64,000 nucleotides of DNA from Apoda limacodes (taxonomy: Eukaryota > Arthropoda > Insecta > Lepidoptera > Limacodidae). Made by a program: the position numbers and the translations under genes. Position 1 is the first letter of the stretch. Every line of letters begins with the position of its first letter. Below, in pieces: positions 21,591 to 30,742 of this stretch. The stretch spans positions 736,273 through 800,272 of the forward strand of contig OX291561.1 in NCBI GenBank assembly GCA_946406115.1. The letters are read 5' to 3'. The notes under the pieces were generated by a model that did no database searches, was not told where the DNA came from, and saw only the letters and a program-made list of their open reading frames with translations.

Positions 21591-22065
21591 TAATGAGGTA
21601 TGATAAAAAAATAGTGAGGAAATCTAAGAAGCAATGTGAAAGGAGAACAAAACAAGGAAAAGTTAAGACCGGGGCTGGCTTGAAAAAACTTTTAGAAACA
21701 TTGTCTCCATTACAAAGAATCATCTAAAAAAATTTAAACCAAAATGCAAAAAGGCTGCAATAGATTTAGCTATTGCTGTTGTGAAAGAATTAAGAACAGA
21801 TTCAAACGCATCTGTAAACTTACCTCGTGTAATACCAGTTCCTAAAGTTGGAGGAATCTTGCCCTTAATACTAATATTTGCAGGGTTATCTGCAGGAGGA
21901 GGTAAAGCTGGAGGAGCGGTTAACGCTATTAAATCTGCAAAACAACGCTTACAAAACTTAAAAGGCATAATAAGAAAATGGAAGAATTATGTACCGGAAG
22001 AGGGATATGTCTTAGAGAACACAAGGACAGATTAGGCATTTTCAAAACGAATAAAAAAAAACTAA
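21591..22065 (+). pseudogene. Polinton pVI/pX-like hydrophobic capsid-associated protein
   Basis: It starts with a basic region (21591-21640: 'MRYDKKIVRKSKKQCERRTK') and, after a frameshift in an A-run near 21726-21732, continues as 'PVPKVGGILPLILIFAGLSA', a hydrophobic glycine-rich segment, then 'GGAVNAIKSAKQRLQNLK'. The last part ('GRGICLREHKDRLGIF') is in yet another frame and its presumed TAA overlaps the protease ATG (TAATG at 22063-22067). The layout resembles adenovirus-type pVI/pX minor proteins known in Polintons; the membrane role is inferred. Confidence 0.7.
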
Positions 22066-22420
22066 TGAAGAGGCTACCTAAAAGAGCATTGACAAACATC
22101 GCTATTCTTAATTTCAGTGATGATGTCCCATTTTTCAGAGGGGTTTTTGTCAGAGATACACTTCCAAAACGCCCGTTTAAAAAGGAATGCGGTATTATTA
22201 ACCTCGATAGTTCTAATAACCCTGGAACTCATTGGGTTGCCTATGCTAAAATTAATAATTATGTTGAATACTTTAATAGTTACGGTAACCTTAAACCACC
22301 TGACGAATTTTTTAAATACATTGGATCTGATATTTTTTATAACTATGATAATGAACAAAAAACTAATCCATATATATGCGGGCATTTATGAATAAATTTT
22401 TTGAAAAAATTTTGGAACGT
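22065..22420 (+). pseudogene. Polinton adenain-like cysteine protease
   Basis: The protease that matures capsid proteins in adenovirus-like systems. The start ATG at 22065 is chosen because 'MKRLPKRALTNIAILNFSDD' begins the domain. 'FFRGVFVRDTLP', 'KECGIINLD' and 'GTHWVAYAK' (catalytic His) follow, then 'YFNSYGNLKPP', where an acidic residue is usual in place of Asn, and 'NPYICGHL' with the catalytic Cys. A TGA at 22389-22391 follows CGHL directly, cutting the last helix, whose text resumes after it. So both the acidic residue and the C-terminus are altered. Confidence 0.85.
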
Positions 22421-22468
22421 AAATGGGCAATTATGAATAAGTTATAAAAAGTTATTCAGTTTACTACA

Positions 22469-23145
22469 ATGTCTTTAACATTAACCATCACCGGAAATAA
22501 ATCAGTGCTACATACAGAATTTATTCCTCCTTTAATATTGGATGGTAACTATGAGTGTGGTTTACTATATTTTTCAACATATAATTCAATACCGAATAAT
22601 CATGACAGTAATAATGTTTTTGCTTACGGTCAAAAAGGAGAAATAAAAATACCTAGTGGTACATACGACTTATTAGACATAAATGAATATCTCAAAAATT
22701 CTTTGAAATATTGTGAAATAAATTTGAAATCTAATAACAATACATTCAAATCTTCGTTGTACTGTTCTCAGCAAATTAATTTTACAGTATAAAACAGTGT
22801 GGGCTCATAGCTAGGATTCTCCCCTACAATATTAGATCCAAATAAATGGCATGTGTCAGACCTTCCTGTTAGCATTGTGCCCGTGTCTGTCATAAGAATT
22901 GAATGTGATCTTATTCAAGGCTCGTACACTAGCGGCTTACCAACACACATAATTCATGAATTTGTCCTAAATACTCCTCCTGGGCATCTACTTATTGGAG
23001 TACCTAAAAATATTATATACTTCCCTATAAGAAAAAAAAATATTTCATCTATTACGATAAAAAAAAATTTGATTTAGAAGGAAATCTTATCAATTTTAAT
23101 AACGAAAATATTCAATTGTGTCTTCATCTTAGAAAAATAAAATGA
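22469..23145 (+). pseudogene. Polinton minor capsid (penton-like) protein
   Basis: A single jelly-roll vertex protein by family knowledge. It begins 'MSLTLTITGNKSVLHTEF' and continues with 'DGNYECGLLYFSTYNSIPN'. In-frame stops occur at 22790-22792 and about 22808-22810. The same frame then goes on: 'LDPNKWHVSDLPVSIVPV', 'IECDLIQGSYTSGLPTHI'. A frameshift near 23030-23045 in an A-run leads to 'DLEGNLINFNNENIQL' and the TGA at 23143-23145. That TGA overlaps the next ATG (ATGA). Beta-strand-rich throughout. Assignment is from gene order and motif memory. Confidence 0.75.
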
Positions 23146-23309
23146 TAGTATTTAATGATAATTATAACATTCAAAAACATAAATTTGAAAGTACAAAAAA
23201 ACAACACACCATTACAAAACGTAGTGTCAAGCGAGCAAGACGTAAGAAATCTAACAATATTACCAAAGAAAATAAAGAATTTCTTAAATCACTTGGATTC
23301 AAATTATGA
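23142..23309 (+). CDS. Small basic Polinton protein, 55 residues, intact
   Basis: A short undamaged gene between minor and major capsid. It starts at the ATG at 23142, overlapping the minor-capsid stop, and its TGA (23307-23309) overlaps the major-capsid ATG (23306). The product is rich in Lys and Arg in the middle ('TKRSVKRARRKKSNN') and ends 'ENKEFLKSLGFKL'. The basic, short character fits a DNA-condensing core protein, as known for adenovirus-like cores; that role is inference. Its two ATGA overlaps argue that the start and stop are right. Confidence 0.65.
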   Translation: MIVFNDNYNIQKHKFESTKKQHTITKRSVKRARRKKSNNITKENKEFLKSLGFKL

Positions 23310-24520
23310 ATTTTCTCCAAGTAACAGATTGTCCAAAATTCGATAACTCTATTGAAAGTTATGAAATTCATACTTATAATCCATACAATAACAGCTACAA
23401 TGAAAATGATGAAATAAGAATACCCATTCATCAGCAAGATATTTATGTACTTCTTTCGGCAAGCGCATTATATATTGAAGGATTTTTTTTAATAACAACT
23501 AAAGATGCGGTTACCGCTGGCAAGAAGCAGAAAAAAGTTTAACTAGTTAACAATGCCATCACTTTTCTTTTTCAAGATATACGGTATGAAATTAATGGTA
23601 TTGAACTAGATAGGATTAGAAATGCTGGAATCACGACAACAATGAAATCTTTGGTTTTTATGAATGGTGGTGAAAGCAAAGCTGCTGAAATGTGGGGATG
23701 GAATGTTAATGGTTTAATCAAAAAACAAGGAGGATTTTGTATTCTTTTACCATTAAACAAGTTATTAGGTTTTGCTGAAGATTTTCGAAAAATCATCATT
23801 AACTGTAAACATGAAATTATACTTAACAGAAGTAGTACTAATTTCAACAGTATTATCACAGACAAAAATGATGATGTAGAATTAAGTATTCAAAATATAC
23901 AATAGCGTATGCCGCATGTAAAAGTATCTGATTCTCAAAGGCTTGCTCTATTGAAACATTTAGAAAAAGATAAGCCTATTCAAATAGCATTTAGAAATTG
24001 GGATCTTTATGAGTATCCACTATTACCCAAGACTACTAAACATTCGTGGTCTGTAAAAACTGCCTCACAATTAGAAAAACCGAGATATGTTATATTTGGA
24101 CTACAAACAAATAGAAAAAATAGTAAAGAAAGAGATAATACTTTATTTGATCATTGTAATGTTAAAAATGTCACCTTATTTCTTAATTCATTCTATTACC
24201 CCTATGATGCACTTAATTTAAAATTTGAAGAGGATAAGTTTTGTATATTATACGACATGTTTGCAAGATTTCGGCAGTCTTTCTACAACCTTCCAGTAAA
24301 TCCATTGCTTGATCTTCATGAATTTAAAGAAAAGGCGCCATTGTTTGTGATCGATTGTTCAAGTCAAAACGAAAACTTAAAATCAGGACCTGTTGATGTT
24401 CGCTTGGAAATAGAAACTTTAAAAGATATTCCTGATAATACCAGTGCCTACTATTTAATTATAAACGAGCGTCTGATAGAATACCAACCTCTAAGCAACA
24501 TTGTACGAAAACTTACATAA
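23306..24520 (+). pseudogene. Polinton major capsid protein (double jelly roll)
   Basis: The hexon-type shell protein. One frame of 405 codons runs from the ATG at 23306 to the TAA at 24518-24520, interrupted by only two stops (23540-23542 TAA and 23903-23905 TAG), with no frameshift. Visible segments are 'MNFLQVTDCPKFDNSI', 'NDEIRIPIHQQDIYVL', 'NNAITFLFQDIRYEING', 'LNKLLGFAEDFRKIIINCKH' and 'ALLKHLEKDKPIQIAFRNW'. The length is close to that of intact insect Polinton capsids by memory. It is the best preserved large gene of the element. Confidence 0.85.
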
Positions 24521-24542
24521 TAATTATCTATAATGAAATCAC

Positions 24543-25191
24543 AATGACTGATTTCATTTAATGTTTGCACATTAATTGGGTTTAAGATCGCAAAATTTTT
24601 ATTGTAAAAGAAATTGCAATATTTTCTGATGATCAAATGTTGGTTCTTCTTGTTCAACCTTCATTCCCTTTCAAAAATCTTACAAAAGAAGAAAAAAAAC
24701 TTGTTAATTGGGTAGAAAGGAATAGAAAAATATTATGGAACGATGGCTTTCTTCCATATGGAAACATTAAATGGTATATTAATAACTTCTTAGCAGACAA
24801 AATGATTTATTGCAAAGGTGTTGAAAAAGCACGGTGGATTAAAAATATTTGTAATACTGAAAATGTGATGAATTTAGAAAATATGAACTGTCCTAATTTA
24901 CTCAGTTTATATATTAATAATATGCAAAAATATTTTTTAACTCAGTCGCATGAAAAAAGTCAAATATGAATGTTGACAAATTTGGAATACATGTGTTCAA
25001 AAAGCAGAAAATTAGACAATATGAAGAACCAACTATTGTTTTTTCAGAAGATGGTACTTTAAATGCTAGGAATAAGGTTATCAGAAATATAGGAAAACCT
25101 ATCGATTTAGAGAACTGTGCTACAATGTGCCCTAAGAAATGTAACTTGTTTGAAAAAATGGTGTTTAGATAATAAAATTTTTAATTCATAA
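24543..25191 (+). pseudogene. Polinton terminal gene of unknown function, disrupted
   Basis: Frame pieces: 'KIFIVKEIAIFSDDQM' (24585 on, with two stops before it), then an open 110-codon frame (24637-24966) with 'KLVNWVERNRKILWNDGF', 'LADKMIYCKGVEKARWI' and 'ENMNCPNLLSLY'. From memory, this pattern (WNDG...Y.KG..K..W......CP.L) is seen in insect Polintons and other transposons; the function is unknown to me. The C-terminus 'CALRNVTCLKKWCLDNK' (25126-25180) lies behind the duplicated fibre segment, so the gene seems to have been split by that segment. Confidence 0.6.
24916..25125 (+). repeat. Internal duplication, copy 2 (N-terminal part of the fibre-like gene)
   Basis: 210 bp, gap-free match to 19760-19869 plus 20328-20427. 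It holds the fibre-like start 'MNVDKFGIHVFKKQKI' and breaks off at 'NCAT'. It interrupts the terminal Polinton gene. Confidence 0.9.
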
Positions 25192-25301
25192 ACTGACTTT
25201 AACTTAACCTAAACCCAAAATACAAACTGCAATGAATACTCCAATACCTAGCTAAAATATTATCTCTGTATGACAGATAAACCCTATCTGTCTGTCTGTC
25301 T

Positions 25302-25510
25302 ATTTATATAATGACCTACCGAAGCATCATTTAGAATCTGCATTAGCAATCGCTTTACCGACCAATAGTAAAGGTATCGTGTTTGGAATAATTAGTACGG
25401 ACTCTGTCAGTTAATTATAGTATATCGGCGAACTGAATCATGAGTGGGGTGAATAAAATTGGCCTCGCTTTGCTCGGCGCCTGATGCAGAACCCCCAATT
25501 TTAACCTACT
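25302..25510 (-). repeat. Polinton right terminal inverted repeat
   Basis: 209 bp, the inverted partner of 11945-12145. Inside the element it borders a short 'ctgt' repeat run ('atctgtctgtctgtcta', about 25287-25301). Confidence 0.92.
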
Positions 25511-25516
25511 GCCGAC
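25511..25516. other. Target site duplication, right (gccgac)
   Basis: Partner of the left 6-bp flank at 11939-11944, differing at one base. It lies directly after the right inverted repeat. Confidence 0.8.
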
Positions 25517-25690
25517 AGCGGGTTTTAGGAACGTTTCCTGGACGAGGAAGACGTCCGGTTTTTGGGACGAGAGGAATTGCGATAATTCCTCTCTTTGGTT
25601 ACGAAGACCGTTGGCGTTAAAATAGCCGATGGAGACGGATCGGGGTTTTTCGCGCGCGGTTGTGCAATCCATTTTGGTTTTCATTTTTGG
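25517..25690 (-). pseudogene. Jockey-type LINE A ORF2 start, endonuclease N-terminus
   Basis: On the minus strand an ATG (25684) opens a frame with 'SIGYFNANGLRNQREEL' and 'PDVFLVQETFLKPAV', the first strand and the QET (catalytic Glu) helix of a LINE apurinic-like endonuclease. The frame runs into the Polinton at 25510. The rest of the domain is found on the other side (11944 and below) in the matching frame. Confidence 0.85.
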
Positions 25691-26834
25691 GGAAACGCCC
25701 TACGGAGCGCGGCAAAGAACTGGTGATGCTCATGCATGAAATAGAGCATCTTATCTACTAGACCTTTCAAGTTCTGCTACTAGCTTAAAAAAATGTCTAG
25801 CAAAAATACATATTAATTTGGCGGCGTCTCGTCAGTGTGATCATAAAGTAAAGCATGTTCCCGAATGTCATTTCTACCCCGTTTGTTTGTGGTTTTGGTG
25901 TGTTTATCTATATCCACGTGTGACTTGACTCTAGGGACCAGTTCTAATGCTTCCAGGGACCACCAGTGGTCCGCGGACCACCGCTTAAGAACCACTGCTT
26001 TAGACTTTCCTGCGTCGACTAGCGCTGGAGGACGGCTCCAGGCGTTGACAGCAGGGAGGGGAGCAGGCACGAGCGGAGCCTGTTGGCGGGGAGCAGGGGG
26101 GCCCGATTAACCCTTTTTGGGTTTACGCGGGTTCTGCTTGGGAGCTTTAGGGCACCCGCGGTAATTTGCAGGGTGGCCTTCGCTCCCAAAGAGTACGCAA
26201 GCGACCGGGTAGGAGGCGTTTTCGATCACAGTCCGAAATGGCATAATCGAGAAGACATTTCACGCAGCGCGGTCTGCGTGTGCAGTTGCGCTGTGCGTGG
26301 CCATACAGCTGGCATCGGTGGTAATATTAACGATGGCTTTGCCCTCTTTTGTGAGATCTAGTACTACGAGCACCATGTCGTAGCATTCAGATCGGTTACG
26401 GCCGTTGTACATACGATGTACTTCCCTAACTGGGAGGCCTTAGGCGATGAAGTCGTCCTTAACGGTTGCCGCGGAGAACTCCTTAGGGACTCCCCTCATT
26501 ACGGCCCTGAGAACGCGCTCATCGGCCAGCAAGTACGTGTGGTACCTTTGATCCGTTAGAAAAGCCGTCAGATTTCGAAAATATGTTGGCGTTGGGACTT
26601 GGACTTTGATGCCGCGTTCGGCATCGTTGCGGGCTTGCGTATAGTTGATACGCTTTGCCTTCATCACATTTGCGATGTTTGGCCAGGCCCCTTTGTCTTT
26701 GATGACAACAGGTGACAAAGTGGAACAGTCGGCGTGTGAAGAGGTGGCGGCGGGGGTTGTGTCCATGGCGGCTGGCTCAGAGCTGGGTGGCTTTGAGGCG
26801 TTTAGCCTCAGAATCGGAGGGAGGGTGAGATGAC
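25691..26834 (-). pseudogene. LINE A ORF1 (gag-like), C-terminal half
   Basis: The 26440-26766 frame carries 'KRINYTQARNDAERGIKVQV' and 'FRNLTAFLTDQRYHTYLLAD', an RNA-binding region typical of Jockey-type ORF1. Downstream, 'YNGRNRSECYDMVLVV' and a decayed zinc-knuckle end with 'GHPANYRGCPKAPKQNPRKP' (26110-26170) can be read. Several stops occur. ORF1 proteins coat LINE RNA. The region near 25920-26010 looks like a separate insert. Confidence 0.75.
25915..26010. repeat. Possible hAT-like terminal repeat fragment
   Basis: On the minus strand 'cagtggttcttaagcggtgg' is followed by the perfect palindrome 'gtggtccgcggaccac'. The first bases resemble the CAGTGGTTCT ends known from hAT transposons. 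No matching second end was found, so this is a low-confidence call. Confidence 0.3.
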
Positions 26835-27760
26835 TTTTTTTTTTTTTTTTTTTATACCACTAAGGTGGCAAACAAGCTTACGGCCCGCCTGATGGTAAGC
26901 GGTCACCGTAGCCTATGGACGCTTGCAACACCAGGGGTATCACTTGCGAGTTGCCGACCCTTCAGAAATCTAATAACTTCTTTCTTGAAGAACTCCATAC
27001 TGTAGTCCTTGCAGAAAACCTTGGCAGGGAGCTCATTCCACAACTTAAGCGTTCGCGGGAGGAAGTTTCTCTGAAACCGCACTGTACGCGACCATTTAGG
27101 TTCTAAAGTGTGAGAATGAATTCCCTGCCGATGGCGAGCGGTGCGATGGTAGAAAGTAGCCGTGGGCATCATTTCGAACAATTCCTCAGAACACAACCCA
27201 TTGTACAAGCGGTAGAACACACACAGAGAGGCAAAGTCTCTCCTCAGACTTAATGGCTCGATACTGCAAGTGAGTTTGGAATCGTTGACAATTCTCACAG
27301 CCCGTCGTTGAACCGAGTCAGAAGAGCCAAGCTGGTATCCGGGTGCGCCTGCCCAGAGATGGCAGCAGTACTCCGTATGGGGCCGAACTTGCGACTTGTA
27401 AAGTAACAACCTGTGCCCCGACGTGAAGTAGTGCTTCGCTCTGTTGAGTACACCAAGTTTTTTGGACGCCAGCTTCACCTTATCTTGTAAATGATCTCGG
27501 AACTGAACATCGCTGGAGATGTCGACACCAAGGATCCCAATGCTCTTGGAGCTGGAGAGGGGAGTGTTCTGGAATTGTGGGATTGATCACACGCTCCATC
27601 ACCATAGAGAGGAGAGAGGTAATAGTGATAGGCCTGTAATTCGATGGATCTGATCTATCGCCCTTTTTGGGCACCTGGTGCACATTCGCAGTCTTCCATG
27701 AAAACGGAAATTGCCTAGTGTGGTAGGAAAGCGCGAAGAGGCGCGTGAGTACAGGACATA
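26835..27760 (-). mobile_element. LINE B copy inserted in LINE A ORF1
   Basis: A minus-strand LINE B fragment with its poly-A tail visible as 19 T at 26835-26853 and the family 3' end next to it. It starts at 27760 with the text that corresponds to 2116 in the first copy. An internal deletion of about 600 bp joins the equivalents of positions 2290 and 2889 (at 27586-27590), removing RT boxes A-C. LINE A ORF1 text resumes on both sides. Confidence 0.85.
26903..27585 (-). pseudogene. LINE B ORF2 C-terminal region, open
   Basis: The 191-codon frame (26903-27478) reads 'KKLGVLNRAKHYFTSGHRLL', 'YKSQVRPHTEYCCHLWAGAP', 'NFLPRTLKLWNELPAKVF' and ends with 'SVHRLR'. It is intact over its length, unlike the same region at 3000-3560. 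Since the RT palm is deleted upstream, no active product is possible. Confidence 0.85.
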
Positions 27761-28249
27761 CTTGGCGGTCTTCTTCCACTTCTTGCCCTTTTTGGTCCCC
27801 ATGCCAACCACTTTGAAGCCTTTGTCGTCCTGATTAGAGGACAACGCCGACTCAGCGGACATTACGGCTTCCGGGGACAAGGCAGCGGTCTCTGAGGGGG
27901 CTAGGGTCGGGGTAGCGAGTGACCGAGAAAGGGTCACATCAGCTACCGGAGTGGGGGGACGAATTGGGACAGGGGCCCGAAGAGCGCGGCAAGATAGTCG
28001 CGGGTCGCGGGGGCGGGGGTCGCGGCAGAGAGAGCGCATGCGGGGAGAGCGAGAGCGCGAGCGAAAAGGGGAATGCGGCGGCGAACACAATGAGGGCACG
28101 GAATTGTCTAACGCAGTGAGGCCAGCCACAGCCTGGGAAGAGCAGGCTTGGACCAGATCTAAGTGATCTCGAAGCAGAGCTTTGATGATCGCTCCTATCT
28201 GGTCCCGGCATATGCCATTGAGTACTTCAGCCATCGCGGGAGTGACCAA
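27761..28249 (-). pseudogene. LINE A ORF1, N-terminal half
   Basis: An open frame from an ATG at 28249 (or 28234) with 'MAEVLNGICRDQIGAIIKAL', an Arg/Ser/Pro-rich middle ('SPFRSRSRSPRMRSL'), and 'FKVVGMGTKKGKKWKKTAK' at the break. It is GC-rich and low in complexity. The LINE B insert cuts it at 27760. The total ORF1 would be about 480 codons or more. Confidence 0.7.
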
Positions 28250-29805
28250 GATGTAGATTGTGTGTACCTAGTGACTCCCCACCATTGCTAGCGAGTGTGA
28301 CGATACCATAATTATGCCTTATCATTTTTGTAATACAATGTTCGTTTTAATTCAAGTTTTAGCGCGAAGATTTTCATTAGTAAACAATTCTCAATGATAG
28401 TACTACCTATAGCAAAATGCATCTTTAAATTAGAATGGCGCGTTCAAATATTCAAGTTCAGTAATTTTATACATTAGATGAGAAGTTATGATTTATTTTA
28501 TGGAAGGTTTAAAGCTAACAAAAAATAAGTACAAATGACTAAAATGTAAAATATTAAGTTATGAACTTACGAATCATAGACATCAATACGGAATTAATTG
28601 TTAAATTATGAATTCGGACTCTAGAAAAAATAAAGTTGCGTAAAATTTTCAAACTGTGGCGCGAAAATGAATGGTTTGAAGCTATACTTAGGTTGAGTGT
28701 TTGATTTTAATTTTTAATTAGAAGTTACAGTGAAAATATTGTGTGTTTGTTGTGTAATTCTTTAGGTCGTTTTTTAAAAATATCTAAATTAATGTTAAAA
28801 CATCCAAATGACGGGCCCGCCTTAGCCGGTTAGAAATTATGGTAGGAATAAATCTCAATCACCTCAGTAGGAAGGAATATATTAATAGACTTTGTTCAAG
28901 GACATTCTTATCTACGTAAAGCAAAACCTTCATAAAAGTAGAAGTGGGAACTAAGATTATACCAGCCATAATAATTATATAGCCCAATAAAGAGCTAGGT
29001 CTGCCAAGAGATACAGTAATTACTATGTGTAATCCATGTCCATCCTTAGCGGCGTTAGTAGGTTTTTACTATTTTGGCTGGTTACCTATTGTAGGTGAGC
29101 GCTGATGATCATCGTAAGGAGGTGCCCTCTAAACCTACTTTCAGGTCGAAAGTCCTAAACGCTCAGCTACCTGGTTCCCACACTACAAAACGGAATGGAT
29201 TTAGCATTCGTATGGATTTTACTTTCAAATGTAGAAGTAGCATCAATTAGGGTTCCTTTGTGTAGGGATGACGGAAATTCTTATAACTCATTAGTACTTG
29301 TGTCCCTTTAGTTCTAATATTCGCGTATTTGCTTTGTTTAGGTGGTTTTGTACTGACTTTAGAAATGGTGAAAAATTCAAAGTGGACATTATTTATGATC
29401 GTAGATTTAGCTATATTTATTTCTTGATTATTTTCTTTCACGCTTATTTGTATACTATTGTTTGCTATATTACTCTGACATACCTCTAAAACAACTGGGT
29501 TACTACTTATTTAACACAACGGTTTTCGGGTCCTACCACTTTTGACGATCACGTTTGGCCAAATAGGATAATTATCTACATCATATTATTAGACTTTTTT
29601 GATTTCTCTCGTTGAGTGATATCGGCTGCGAAGTTTCTTAAAACATTTTATTATCATAATATTTCTATAAGTGGAATAAGCCGAGGCGTTACACGAGGAG
29701 CAAGAATACCTATGTGTGGCCAAGCGCCCCGCAGTGCTACGGATTGCTTGGTGTGTAACACCTACTCCTGCGGCCGGGGTTACGTTGTCACCGTTTGTTC
29801 ATACG
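28250..29805. other. Non-coding, mostly AT-rich DNA
   Basis: The first part is probably the LINE A 5' leader. The rest shows no gene; short frames around 29247-29490 lack motifs. A moderately GC-rich piece at 29680-29790 precedes the minisatellite. Confidence 0.35.
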
Positions 29806-30147
29806 GCCTTGTAGTTTGCTTACTCTATACTTAAGTAAGTTGTTCACAAGGACTTGTAGTTTGCTTAGTCTATACTTAAGTAGGTTGATCAAAAGTCCTT
29901 GTAGTTTGCTTATTCTATACTTAAGTAGGTTGGTCATAAAGCCTTGTAGTTTGCTTAGTCTATACTTAAGTAGGTTGTTCATAAGGCCTTGTAGTTTGCT
30001 TATTCTATACTTTAGTAGATTGTTCATAAGGCCTTATAGTTTGCTTATTCTATAATTAAGTAGGTTGTTCATAAGGCCTTGTAGTTTGCTTATTCTATAC
30101 TTAAGTAGGTTGTTTATAAGGCCTTGTAGTTTGCTTATTCTATATTT
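29806..30147. repeat. 45-bp minisatellite array
   Basis: About 7.5 copies of a 45-bp unit built from 'aggccttgtagtttgctta', 'ttctatacttaagtagg' and 'ttgttcat'. Because 45 is a multiple of three, both strands stay open as 15-residue repeats ('NNLLKYRISKLQG' on the minus strand); these are not genes. Two further units lie at 10906-10998. Confidence 0.95.
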
Positions 30148-30465
30148 CCTAAAATACTCTCCCCTTTCTTTTATTTTTCTTTTTCTTTTCTTACAAACAT
30201 AAAAAAACTATTTCAATAACAATATTTAATTATTATTAACCAAAATTTGTAATCTTTTTATAGAATTTTCAATAAAACAATCAACATAATACCTTAACAA
30301 TAATACACTATTATTCAAGTCTCTTCTTTATTTAAATAAATTACGTCAAGTAATTTTGTAACTCCCTATGTTAGCTTATTCTTTGCTGTCTGGCCTGTGA
30401 CTTGTAAATCCACAGGAAAGACATATTCAGTCAATGTATTCAGCACGGTCGGTTTTCAGAAGTCG
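30148..30465. other. AT-rich spacer
   Basis: Runs of T and A after the minisatellite; nothing recognisable. Confidence 0.4.
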
Positions 30466-30742
30466 GTGGTGGCCTAGGGGTTTCGATTTCACTTTGCGTC
30501 CTGAGTGGCGGAGGTTCGAGACCCGGCATGTACCAATGAGTCCTTTTCTTAATTTCTAAAATACATTGATTATTCACACCACTTTTCGGTGTAGGAAAAC
30601 ATTGTGAGAAAACCTGCATACGTCAAAAAAAGACGTCTACAATTCGCGCTGGACCCGCGTGTGGACTATGACACAAATCACCCTCGTTGAGGGCAGGCCG
30701 TGCCCCAGCAGTGCAGGCTGATTTGATTCAGCACGAAAAAGT
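30466..30742 (+). repeat. tRNA-derived SINE
   Basis: The head has an A-box-like 'tggtggcctaggggtt' and a B-box 'ggttcgagacc' 36 bases later, the internal RNA polymerase III promoter. The body contains 'ggtgtaggaaaacattgtg' and 'aaacctgcatac', text I recognise as a widespread lepidopteran SINE body, then 'attcgcgctggacccgcgt'. A body fragment recurs at 32216-32340. Confidence 0.8.

Larger units (their letters stand above)
11945..25510 (+). mobile_element. Polinton/Maverick, complete in outline, inserted in LINE A
   Basis: A 13.57-kb element bounded by inverted repeats of about 200 bp (11945-12145 and 25302-25510), both starting with AG at the outer edge, and by 6-bp flanks gcggac/gccgac (11939-11944 and 25511-25516). 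Six-base target duplications and AG ends are known Polinton features. Inside are the hallmark genes: protein-primed DNA polymerase B, packaging ATPase, retroviral-like integrase, adenain-like protease, and minor and major capsid genes, all on the plus strand. Inserts of other repeats and stop codons show that it can no longer move by itself. The virus-like set implies that ancestors could form particles; this is known for the group only as a proposal. Confidence 0.93.

Noticed and set aside
26083..26361. 92-codon plus-strand frame
   Set aside because: It lies opposite LINE A ORF1 remnants and has no motif.
27919..28166. Arg/Glu/Gly-rich plus-strand frames
   Set aside because: They are the opposite strand of the Arg/Ser-rich LINE A ORF1.
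29788..30055. Open frames of 79 and 86 codons on both strands
   Set aside because: They are produced by the 45-bp tandem repeat, whose unit is divisible by three; no start context, composition or similarity supports a gene.
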